Origin: Dehalococcoidia bacterium CG2_30_46_9
GTDB taxonomy: Bacteria > Chloroflexota > Dehalococcoidia > GIF9 > AB-539-J10
Length of the DNA stretch: 18,191 nucleotides
Reading direction: 5' to 3'
Assembly: GCA_001873005.1 (NCBI GenBank)
Contig: MNYE01000013.1
Coordinates: 1-18,191, forward strand
The translations under genes and the position numbers were made by a program. Positions within the stretch are counted from its first letter, which is position 1. Each line of letters opens with the position of its first letter. Shown piece by piece: positions 6,817 through 12,923 of this stretch. Under the pieces are notes generated by a model. It was given only the letters and a program-made list of their open reading frames with translations, searched no databases and was not told the origin of the DNA.

Positions 6817-7057
6817 CTGTTTTGGCCTCAGCTTTTAGCTTAGCGAAAAATTCGTTGGCCTCGATGCCTCCCTTCTCTTGCCACTCAGCCCGAGTCTTCT
6901 CTATTTCAGGAAGAAGCTTAGCATCTTCTTGAGCCTCTAGCCACTCCCTTAGCGCCTGACTGACAAGCTTCTTCACTGGTTGGTTACGCCTAGCTGCCTC
7001 TACCTTCACCGTAGTGTAAAGGGCATCGTCATCAAAAACTACAGTCATCTTTCTCAT
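6806..7057 (-). CDS. Ribbon-helix-helix antitoxin
   Basis: 83 residues. The N-terminal half fits a MetJ/Arc/CopG-type ribbon-helix-helix domain: a MTVVFDDDALYTTVKV beta strand and first helix, the turn at RRNQPVKK, and a second helix LVSQALREWLEA. The charged C-terminal half (EKTRAEWQEKGGIEANEFFA) would wrap and neutralise the toxin. The RHH dimer should bind the operator found in its own promoter. ATG at 7057-7055 with GAGGTG six bases upstream. Confidence 0.88.
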   Translation of the reverse strand: MRKMTVVFDDDALYTTVKVEAARRNQPVKKLVSQALREWLEAQEDAKLLPEIEKTRAEWQEKGGIEANEFFAKLKAEAKTDAP

Positions 7058-7073
7058 TAAGTCACCTCATCGC

Positions 7074-7117
7074 ATTGTCGTGTGGAAGATTATGCGACAA
7101 TATCATAGAAATGTCAA
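7074..7117 (-). promoter_or_regulatory. Promoter and overlapping operator of the toxin-antitoxin operon
   Basis: On the minus strand, a perfect -35 TTGACA (7117-7112), an exact 17-bp spacer, and a -10 CATAAT (7094-7089), one base from consensus. A perfect 7-bp inverted repeat ATTGTCG (7074-7080) / CGACAAT (7095-7101) has arm centres 21 bp apart, two helical turns. It straddles the -10 box and the expected transcription start. A dimer-of-dimers RHH antitoxin bound here would block RNA polymerase, which is the usual autoregulation of such modules. Confidence 0.7.
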
Positions 7118-7170
7118 TTGTTCCCTTACCAAATAAGGGGTGGTGGTAATGAAAATGGAGGCCCTCTCTA

Positions 7171-7192
7171 CCCCGAAACTTTTAATACATCC
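7171..7192. repeat. 22-bp direct repeat flanking the toxin-antitoxin module, right copy
   Basis: Same orientation as 6283-6304 with 20 of 22 bases identical. It lies just upstream of the toxin-antitoxin promoter. It could be a target-site or recombination footprint, or the remains of one duplicated gene segment. Confidence 0.6.
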
Positions 7193-7361
7193 TAAGAGAG
7201 TAGTGATATGCTAAACTCTTCTCAGATGACTGGTGGATAAAAAATGCCTTGGTCTATTTCAAAGGAATTCCTTTAATAGAAGGGATGGCTGGGTGCCACA
7301 AGGCCTTTCTCAGGCTTTTACAGGGCATCAAGCAAACAGCTTCAGTTAGTGAGGTGGCGAA

Positions 7362-7574
7362 ATGAGCGAGGAAACGGTAAAAGCGGGATGGCGGGAAGTT
7401 GCCATTGATGGTGAAACACATCTCAATAGGATAGTGGAGATGTATGAAGAGCTTGGTTTTGAGGTCAGTCTTGAGGATGTTAAGCCCGAGGAAGTTGAGC
7501 AATGCACTAAATGTTTCCAAGAAAGAGATGAGAAAATTTACCGAGTCTACACGAGAGCAAAGGTGAATAAATGA
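7362..7574 (+). CDS. Small conserved-looking protein with one CxxC
   Basis: 70 residues, predicted soluble and acidic: GWREVAIDGETHLNRIVEMY, ELGFEVSLEDVKPEE, then EQCTKCFQERDEKIYRVYTR. The single CTKC pair sits between a helix-strand unit and a C-terminal strand and could hold a metal through dimerisation or act as a redox pair. GAGGTGG precedes the ATG at a suitable distance. Codon use and composition look coding. No family is named with confidence. It stands alone on the plus strand, with minus-strand genes on both sides. Confidence 0.75.
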   Translation: MSEETVKAGWREVAIDGETHLNRIVEMYEELGFEVSLEDVKPEEVEQCTKCFQERDEKIYRVYTRAKVNK

Positions 7575-7630
7575 AAGAGAGCGAAGCGAAGAATCGCACC
7601 TCTCGGAATAGGCTCCGCAATCTTCCCAGT

Positions 7631-7770
7631 CTATCCGTGGGTTCTGTGCCTTATAGCTATGGTTGCTCCAGCTATAATCGCTGCAGCCAGGGCAATCCAG
7701 GGCGCTAAAACAAGCAACTTTACCCACTGGGGAACTGAGGCAGTAACACTTATTTCATCCAGGGACTGGG
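7631..7770 (-). pseudogene. Out-of-frame C-terminal membrane anchor of the secreted protein at 7750-8112
   Basis: Immediately beyond the stop of the upstream ORF, the adjacent frame reads QSLDEISVTASVPQWVKLLV, then LAPWIALAAAIIAGATIAI and RHRTHG, and stops at TAG (7633-7631). This is a linker, a transmembrane helix and a short basic tail: a classic C-terminal anchor. SLDEISV is also the expected end of the domain encoded just before it. The switch occurs around the CCCC run at about 7769-7772; one extra C would join the two parts into a single reading frame. It is therefore the detached end of a frameshifted gene. Confidence 0.7.
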
Positions 7771-8112
7771 GTATCCGCTCCCATCGGAGGTAAACTCCAT
7801 TCTGTAATAGAAGTTGGCTCCAGACCAGTTTAGAGAGGATAAATCAATGGAATTTGAGCCTGCAGATAGAGTATCCCAGCCACCTAAAGTTCCCGCAGAG
7901 TTATACCAATTTGTATTGTCTTGGGAGAATTGAACTTTCAAGCTCGTCCCAGAAGGAATGGAAGCCTCGCAGCCGAAGCTTTCTATGCTGCCAACGGTTT
8001 GCCCCGACAATAGGTTGTTGGAGCTAAGGATGCCCGAGGTGTAGATGGGACAAATTGCTAAGGTTATAGAGATTAACAGCAACATTTTCCTTGGAAGCAA
8101 TTCTGGTCTCAT
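7750..8112 (-). CDS. Secreted surface-type beta-sandwich domain, frameshifted at its C-terminus
   Basis: 120 residues. The core (SGILSSNNLLSGQTVGSIES to FYYRMEFTSDGSGYP) resembles a recurrent extracellular domain with SGTSLKVQFSQDNTNWYNSA and WSGANFYYRM motifs, seen in bacterial surface proteins. The last residues (SPWMK) are the product of a frameshift; see 7631-7770 for the true C-terminus. The N-terminus MRPELLPRKMLLLISITLAI looks signal-like, but it overlaps by ATGA the end of another signal-peptide ORF (8109-8264), so the original gene may have started there. The adjacent frame between them (ADETRIASKENVAVNLYNLS) also looks protein-like, suggesting further shifts. Most likely a decaying gene. 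Confidence 0.6.
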   Translation of the reverse strand: MRPELLPRKMLLLISITLAICPIYTSGILSSNNLLSGQTVGSIESFGCEASIPSGTSLKVQFSQDNTNWYNSAGTLGGWDTLSAGSNSIDLSSLNWSGANFYYRMEFTSDGSGYPSPWMK

Positions 8113-8264
8113 CTGCGAAAGGAATAGGTAATCGTAATCGCGCCGGGCTGTGCCCGGACCACGCAGGCATTACCGACGGGCAGGACTAATGCTAGCAGCA
8201 AGGCCAGCAATAGGAACCAGAATAATCCTTTGTTTAATCCCCTGACATATCTTATCGCTTTCAT
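8109..8264 (-). CDS. Signal-peptide mini-ORF, probable 5' end of the broken surface-protein gene
   Basis: 51 residues beginning MKAIRYVRGLNKGLFWFLLL, with a long hydrophobic core (about 14-30) and a plausible cleavage site after VRA, then QPGAITITYSFRR and TGA. AAGGAGG lies about 10 bases before the ATG. The TGA overlaps the ATG of the next ORF (8109-8112). A signal peptide with only about a dozen mature residues makes little sense as a final product, so this is more likely the true N-terminus of the protein at 7631-8112, separated by a frameshift, than an independent gene. Confidence 0.55.
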   Translation of the reverse strand: MKAIRYVRGLNKGLFWFLLLALLLALVLPVGNACVVRAQPGAITITYSFRR

Positions 8265-8310
8265 CTCTGTATGGCCTCCTTCGTGGTAAGTATTCTCCGT
8301 ATGCTGAAAT

Positions 8311-8337
8311 ATTATAGCCCGGGGGGGCGATTATCAA
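8311..8337 (-). promoter_or_regulatory. Candidate promoter of the surface-protein gene
   Basis: On the minus strand, a perfect -10 TATAAT (8316-8311) preceded at 15 bp by TTGATA (8337-8332). The spacer is GC-rich (a run of seven C) and short by two bases, so activity may be weak. It lies about 47 bp upstream of the ATG at 8264. Confidence 0.4.
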
Positions 8338-8478
8338 TAGGTATGGCTTAAAAAGGTAGTGGCGTCATGATTTTACGAATTATTGTCATAGGTTCATAAT
8401 GTATGGCGAAAAAGTGGAATTCACAACTTCGGAGCAAAAACGAGCTGAGCAAAACAATTTGAATTGCTGAGAAGAAGC

Positions 8479-9150
8479 ATGGATATCGTTACTTTAGTAG
8501 AGAACACTGCGAGTAGAGTGGGCGTAATTGCTGAATGGGGATTGAGTATCCTTGTGGAAGTTGGCGGTTTAAAGGTTTTGCTTGATACCGGGCAAAGTGC
8601 TTCTGTGGTGCATAATGCCTCTGTTTTAGGAATAGATCTATCCACTATAGATAAGATTATCGTCAGCCATGGTCATTTTGACCACACAGGGGGTCTGCGC
8701 CAACTGCTTATGGCGATGAGAAAGGAGGTGGAGATAATCGCCCACCCTGATATCTGGGATGCCAAGTATGTGCAGCGTCCCGGGGAGACGGTCCATAGTT
8801 ATATTGGCATACCCTTCCAGAAAGAGGAATTGGAAAGTCTGGGAGCATCTTTTACTTTGACTAGTAAGCCTGTATGGATCAGCGACCGTATCGTAACTAC
8901 AGGTGAGATTCCCATGCTCACTGATTATGAGAAAATCGATGCTAACCTCTATGTTAAAAGGGAAGGTGTTTTTTGTCCCGATCCCCTCAAAGACGATATG
9001 GCACTGGTAGTTAAGACTAGCCAGGGCTTAGTAATAGTTGCTGGCTGTGCTCACCGTGGCATCGTTAACACCATGCGTCATGCCCAGAAACTGACCAGAG
9101 TTGAAGCTATTGATACTGTTGTCGGTGGCACACATCTAATCCGTCCCTGA
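8479..9150 (+). CDS. MBL-fold metallohydrolase, cut by an in-frame TGA
   Basis: Metallo-beta-lactamase-fold protein of the COG1237 type (related to archaeal dihydropterin-aminobenzene-phosphate synthase-like proteins; substrate unknown). The start is taken as ATG 8479, giving MDIVTLVENTASRVG; the frame is also open from a TTG at 8464. LLDTGQS is followed by the metal motif SHGHFDHTGG (H64, H66, D68, H69) and the later GCAHRGIVN. The frame hits TGA at 9148-9150 inside a palindromic repeat, giving 223 residues. The same frame then continues for 58 codons with the expected C-terminus (see 9151-9327). The truncated product lacks the terminal SHCTG motif, whose His is expected to bind metal in this family, so it is probably inactive unless the TGA is read through. 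It is convergent with the RACo gene. Confidence 0.8.
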   Translation: MDIVTLVENTASRVGVIAEWGLSILVEVGGLKVLLDTGQSASVVHNASVLGIDLSTIDKIIVSHGHFDHTGGLRQLLMAMRKEVEIIAHPDIWDAKYVQRPGETVHSYIGIPFQKEELESLGASFTLTSKPVWISDRIVTTGEIPMLTDYEKIDANLYVKREGVFCPDPLKDDMALVVKTSQGLVIVAGCAHRGIVNTMRHAQKLTRVEAIDTVVGGTHLIRP

Positions 9151-9164
9151 ATCAAGTTCAGGGA
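9144..9164. repeat. 19-bp palindromic repeat, copy inside the MBL gene
   Basis: Core CCCTGAATCAAGTTCAGGG (9145-9163) with matching outer T/A. Its first half provides the TGA stop at 9148-9150. It belongs to the family also seen at 12210-12228, 12889-12907, 15068-15086, 16111-16129 and 16140-16158. Confidence 0.85.
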
Positions 9165-9327
9165 AGTTGAATTAACCATTGCCGAACTAAAAGGACTTGG
9201 CATACAAAGGTTGGGAACTTCTCATTGCACTGGCTTCCCGGCCTCAGTAAGGCTAGCTGAAGAATTTGGTGACATTTTCTTCCCCAACAATGCTGGCACA
9301 CGCCTGAAGTTGCCAGAGAATTTCTAA
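9151..9327 (+). pseudogene. In-frame C-terminal remainder of the MBL-fold gene
   Basis: Directly after the TGA, the same reading frame runs 58 codons to TAA at 9325-9327: VELTIAELKGLGIQRLGTSH, then CTGFPASVRLAEEFGD and FFPNNAGTRLKLPENF. This is what COG1237-type proteins carry after the GGTHLI segment, including SHCTG. No indel beyond the repeat is needed to join the two parts. The region holds no independent start with a ribosome site, so it is the orphaned tail, not a separate gene. Confidence 0.75.
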
Positions 9328-9352
9328 ATATAAAAAAACTGAACTGCCTCGC

Positions 9353-11302
9353 TTAATAATTTACCGAGGGGAAGAGAAGCTCCCGATCTATGTGAGGCAG
9401 GTAGAGAGCGGCTATATACTCGTCGGCAAAGGGGGCATAATGAGAAAGATCGATGTTGGTTATTCCTTGGGAAATATTGATAGCTTTCTCAAAGGCATAA
9501 GAAGAGACAAGAGTCATTCGGGCACCCATAAGCGAGCTGTTGCCAATGAACTCTATCTTTTCTCTCGGTATATCTGGTAATAAGCCTATGCTGATAGCCT
9601 TATCAACATTTAGATAGTTTCCAAAACCACCGGCAACATAAATCTGGTTAAGCTGGTTGAAGGTAAGTCCAGCGTAGTCCATTAGGGACTTAATTGCGGC
9701 AAATATTGCTGCTTTGGACCTCATAATGTTGTTTATATCTGTCTGACCTATGACTAAAGCCTGCCCTGTTTCTGTCTCCTCGGGGAAAGCCACTATATAT
9801 TCCAGCTCACCATTTTCTTTGATAAGTCGTTTGTCCTGGAGGGAAGGGTGAAATTTGGCATCTATATCAACTATCTTGTTCCTGGCCAATTCATGAATTA
9901 AATCAATTAGACCGGAGCCACAAATTCCCCTTGGTTTGGCCTTACCAATAGTTTCATAGACTACTCTGCTGCTTATTTCCACCCTCTGTATTGCTCCCCG
10001 TGTCGCTCGCATGCCGCATTTTGTGTCTCCACCTTCAAAGGCGGGACCGGCAGAAGCGGAGCAGGAGAGCATCCATTCATTGTTGCCAATGACAATTTCT
10101 CCGTTAGTACCGACATCAATAAGACATGTCGTCTCGGGTCTATCTGCCAAGCCACAGGCTAGTATGCCAGCCACGGTGTCACCACCAACATAGCTAGCCA
10201 CACTGGGCATCACTTGCAGCACCCCTTGCGGATTTATGTTAATGCCTACTTCTCTGGCTGCTACCTGAGGGTAAAGATCAACCGTAGGGACATAGGGATC
10301 GTCTCTAATAGAGCAGGGCACCAAACCTAAAAGAAGGTGGCTCATGGTAGTATTTCCCGCAGCAACAATGCAGGTAATATCTTTGATATCAACGCTTTTC
10401 CTTTGGGCTAACGTTTGGACCAAAGTATTGATGTTTTCTGCTACTGCCTTCTGGAGAACATCTAGAGAGCCTTTGCCACAGACAAAGGCAATTCGCGAGA
10501 GAACATCCTCCCCGTAGCGGGCTTGTAAGTTGTGGCTGCCTTCTACTCCCATAACCTGGCCTGTTTTAAGATAGACTAGCTGAGTTACCACAGTGGTGGT
10601 ACCTACATCGAGAGCTACACCATAGTTTTTACCCGTAGTATCCCCCGCATCTATTTGCAGTATCCGACCTACGTCATTGTGCCTGGCTATAGTGGCGGTG
10701 ACTTTCCACCTATGGCGGCGAAGCTTCATGGACAGGTCTTGTAGGCAAATTAAAGGTATTTCGTAGGAAGGATATTTGAGCCTCTTCCTGAGTTCCCTAA
10801 CAATACGCCCGGTATCAGGGATATTATCGTCAGTGGTTGGCTCGGGAAGCTCCAGATATACTTTGCTCACCAATGGGTCAAAGAGAGATGCCGGGTCATA
10901 AGGTCTCTTATGCAGGGAGAGCCAATCAGGTTTACTGTAGGTGATGGGACATGTTTCCCCCCAGGTCTGCTGTTCCTTTAAGTGCGACTCTGTCAGAATT
11001 TGCTCCTCCTCTAGACGAGACTCTGGCGGGATAACCACTTCCAGGTTATGTTTCACTCGAGTCTGGCAAGCGAGAACGTAACCATTTTGTAGCTCTTCTT
11101 TGGAGAAAAAAGCAATTGAGTGCTTGTCTGCCTTAACATTTTCTTTACTTACTTGAACACGACATTTACCACAAACACCTTCTCCACCACATAAGCTGTT
11201 GAGGTACACTCCGGCTTTTTCTGCTGCCTCAAACAGAGTAGCACCTTCATCTACCTCGATCTCTTTTTGGTCGGGTAAAAAAGTTACCTTGTACCTATTC
11301 AT
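9353..11302 (-). CDS. Reductive activator of corrinoid proteins (RACo-like ferredoxin/ASKHA ATPase)
   Basis: 649 residues. Reduces the inactive Co(II) state of corrinoid methyl carriers to Co(I), using ATP to drive an uphill electron transfer; in the Wood-Ljungdahl pathway the partner is the corrinoid iron-sulfur protein. The N-terminal [2Fe-2S] ferredoxin (about 1-95) has C38, C44, C47 and C79 in SLCGGEGVCGKC and VLACQT. A linker is followed by the DUF4445/RamA-like ASKHA domain (about 225-640) with GVALDVGTTTVV, CLIDVGTNGEIV, CSASAGPAFEGG and IYVAGGFGNYL phosphate/nucleotide-binding segments. ATG at 11302 with GAAGGAGGG upstream. No CODH/ACS genes are in the window. It could instead serve a methyltransferase corrinoid protein; the family does both. 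Confidence 0.92.
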   Translation of the reverse strand: MNRYKVTFLPDQKEIEVDEGATLFEAAEKAGVYLNSLCGGEGVCGKCRVQVSKENVKADKHSIAFFSKEELQNGYVLACQTRVKHNLEVVIPPESRLEEEQILTESHLKEQQTWGETCPITYSKPDWLSLHKRPYDPASLFDPLVSKVYLELPEPTTDDNIPDTGRIVRELRKRLKYPSYEIPLICLQDLSMKLRRHRWKVTATIARHNDVGRILQIDAGDTTGKNYGVALDVGTTTVVTQLVYLKTGQVMGVEGSHNLQARYGEDVLSRIAFVCGKGSLDVLQKAVAENINTLVQTLAQRKSVDIKDITCIVAAGNTTMSHLLLGLVPCSIRDDPYVPTVDLYPQVAAREVGININPQGVLQVMPSVASYVGGDTVAGILACGLADRPETTCLIDVGTNGEIVIGNNEWMLSCSASAGPAFEGGDTKCGMRATRGAIQRVEISSRVVYETIGKAKPRGICGSGLIDLIHELARNKIVDIDAKFHPSLQDKRLIKENGELEYIVAFPEETETGQALVIGQTDINNIMRSKAAIFAAIKSLMDYAGLTFNQLNQIYVAGGFGNYLNVDKAISIGLLPDIPREKIEFIGNSSLMGARMTLVSSYAFEKAINISQGITNIDLSHYAPFADEYIAALYLPHIDRELLFPSVNY

Positions 11303-11350
11303 AATGGCTTCCCTCCTTCAAAATTAGTCTTGAGTCATTAGTCATCAGTC

Positions 11351-11402
11351 AGTAGTTGTCTGATTCATCAGGCACAATTGCCCAATAAATTGGGCAACTA
11401 CT
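11351..11402. repeat. Intergenic hairpin element
   Basis: Outer arms AGTAGTTG (11351-11358) and CAACTACT (11395-11402) enclose CTGATTCATCAG and a perfect stem TTGCCCAAT-AA-ATTGGGCAA (11378-11397). The first 23 bases recur at 16065-16087 with one mismatch. Lies upstream of the RACo gene, 48 bp from its ATG, in a position where it would be in or near the leader. Confidence 0.7.
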
Positions 11403-11445
11403 AAAGACTCTTGACTAGTTTTAGATCGTTGCACAAATTTTCCTC

Positions 11446-11504
11446 TGTCATTGCAGTGAGCCGAAGCCCTGAGCCAAAGTTGCGAGCCGAAGGCGTGGCA
11501 ATCT
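11446..11504. repeat. Partial copy of the cruciform repeat
   Basis: Starts TGTCATTGCA and ends with GCGAGCCGAAGGCGTGGCAA, the inverted equivalent of the right half of the element at 6039-6120. It abuts the 3' end of hisS and may help terminate transcription from that gene. Confidence 0.6.
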
Positions 11505-11512
11505 ACGCCATC

Positions 11513-12778
11513 CTACCTTGAGATTAGCGTTTCTGCTACTTTGGCTAAAGGAATAATTTTCTGTTCCCCGCTTTTCATATCTCGCAATATCGCGGATTGG
11601 CTTTCTATTTCCTCTTTCCCTATAATAATTGCGTAGCTGGTGCCGCGGGCATCAGCCTGCTTCAATTGTGCCTTCAAGCTTTTATCACCCACGGCCACTA
11701 TAGTAGCAATACCTACCTGCCGCAGCTGGAAAGCAAGTTTTATCGCTTCATTCTTAGCTTCGCTTCCCAGATAAGCAATAAAGACAACAGGTTCAGGCAA
11801 AGGAGGAATGCTTATTTTTTCTTCCTTTAATTTCAATATTAATCTTTCCATACCGGCGGCAAAACCGACTGCTGGAGTAAACTCTCCCCCCAATTCCTCG
11901 ATGAGGTTGTCATAGCGACCTCCTCCTCCAAGGGCACCTTGTTGTGTTGTTCCTTTACCGGGCTGAATCTCAAATACAGTTCTAGTATAATAATCCAGGC
12001 CGCGCACTAATCTATGATTGAATTGAAAGGAAATGCCCAGTATGCTCAGATACTCTTGAAGGCTTTGGAAATGAGCCCGGCATTCTGGACAGAGAAAATC
12101 AACCGTTTTCGGAGCTGTATCAGCCATTTCCTGGCACGACGCATTTTTGCAGTCGAGCAAGCGCAGGGGATTTCTCTCCAATCTCGTCTGACAATCAGAG
12201 CAAAGATGACCCTGAATCGAGTTCAGGGCGGTGTAATGCTTCTTTAGTATTTCCCTATATCGTGGTTGGCAAAGCTTACAGCCAATGCTGTTAAGTTGAA
12301 TAGTGAATTGAATCAAGCCAAGGGAAAGGAGAAAATTCCGCGCCATCACTATTACTTCAGCATCAAGAGCAGAGTCAGCATCGCCAATAGCTTCAAAGCC
12401 AAATTGCTGATGCTGACGATAGCGTCCAGCTTGAGGTCGCTCATATCTAAAAGTGGCACCAATGTAATAAAGCCTTACCGGTTGTGGTAAGCTAAATAAT
12501 CCATGCTGTAAATAAGCTCGACAAACTGGTGCTGTCCCCTCTGGCCTTAAAGCCAGTTCATGACCTCCTCTATCCTTGAAGATATACATTTCCTTATCAA
12601 CGATGTCTGTTCCTGAAGCGCTAGTGCGGGTGAAAAGCTGGGAATCTTCCAGTAGTGGCGTACTCAAAGGCTGGTAACCATAAAGCTGGCACAAAGAAAT
12701 AGCCTTTTCTTCTACATATTTCCAGTAGGCCTGCTCTGCTGGCAAAATATCTGATGTACCGCGGGGCGCTTTATACAT
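11513..12778 (-). CDS. hisS: Histidyl-tRNA synthetase
   Basis: 421 residues, the normal size for a bacterial class II HisRS. Charges tRNA-His. Motif 1 region near GTSDILPAEQAYWKYVE; motif 2 FRYERPQAGRYRQHQQFGFE; the histidine-specific LVRGLDYYTRTVFE; motif 3 AVGFAAGMERLILKL; and a C-terminal anticodon-binding domain from about residue 325. A Cys-containing insertion (SIGCKLCQPRY, LCSDCQ, LDCKNASCQ, FLCPECRAHF) fits the zinc-ribbon-like linker found in many bacterial HisRS. Within that insertion a 19-bp palindromic repeat (12210-12228) encodes ALNSIQG without breaking the frame. ATG at 12778; GGGTGGGAG lies upstream. Divergent from relA. Confidence 0.97.
   Translation of the reverse strand: MYKAPRGTSDILPAEQAYWKYVEEKAISLCQLYGYQPLSTPLLEDSQLFTRTSASGTDIVDKEMYIFKDRGGHELALRPEGTAPVCRAYLQHGLFSLPQPVRLYYIGATFRYERPQAGRYRQHQQFGFEAIGDADSALDAEVIVMARNFLLSLGLIQFTIQLNSIGCKLCQPRYREILKKHYTALNSIQGHLCSDCQTRLERNPLRLLDCKNASCQEMADTAPKTVDFLCPECRAHFQSLQEYLSILGISFQFNHRLVRGLDYYTRTVFEIQPGKGTTQQGALGGGGRYDNLIEELGGEFTPAVGFAAGMERLILKLKEEKISIPPLPEPVVFIAYLGSEAKNEAIKLAFQLRQVGIATIVAVGDKSLKAQLKQADARGTSYAIIIGKEEIESQSAILRDMKSGEQKIIPLAKVAETLISR
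12210..12228. repeat. 19-bp palindromic repeat, copy inside hisS
   Basis: CCCTGAATCGAGTTCAGGG, in the same orientation as the MBL-gene copy with one base changed. It is read on the minus strand as LNSIQG between KHYTA and HLCSDC, in the linker of HisRS, so the essential gene stays in frame. Confidence 0.8.
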
Positions 12779-12848
12779 AGAAATACTCCCACCCTCTCTT
12801 TTTCATAACACATTTTACAGGAATTCCTTTCTCAATGACAGAAGAAAG

Positions 12849-12877
12849 TTGAAATAACCTTAAATTACATCTAAAAT
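12849..12877 (+). promoter_or_regulatory. Promoter of the relA-rpsT-lexA operon
   Basis: TTGAAA (12849-12854), exact 17-bp spacer, TAAAAT (12872-12877). Both boxes are one base from consensus. Transcription would begin near 12884, after the first possible ATG at 12876, which supports the second ATG at 12924 as the real relA start and places the palindrome at 12889-12907 in the leader. Confidence 0.6.
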
Positions 12878-12888
12878 GTTTAGTACAA

Positions 12889-12907
12889 TCCTGAACTTGT
12901 TTCAGGA
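12889..12907. repeat. 19-bp palindromic repeat, copy in the relA leader
   Basis: TCCTGAACTTGTTTCAGGA, 16 bp before the chosen relA start. As RNA it can form a seven-base-pair stem with a five-base loop at the very start of the operon transcript. Confidence 0.8.
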
Positions 12908-12923
12908 CCAGTTTGTTATTTCT

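Noticed and set aside
9144..9164. Selenocysteine codon in the MBL gene
   Set aside because: The TGA comes from a dispersed repeat found at several unrelated sites, and no Sec is known at this place in the family. Read-through is left open, but Sec is not supported.
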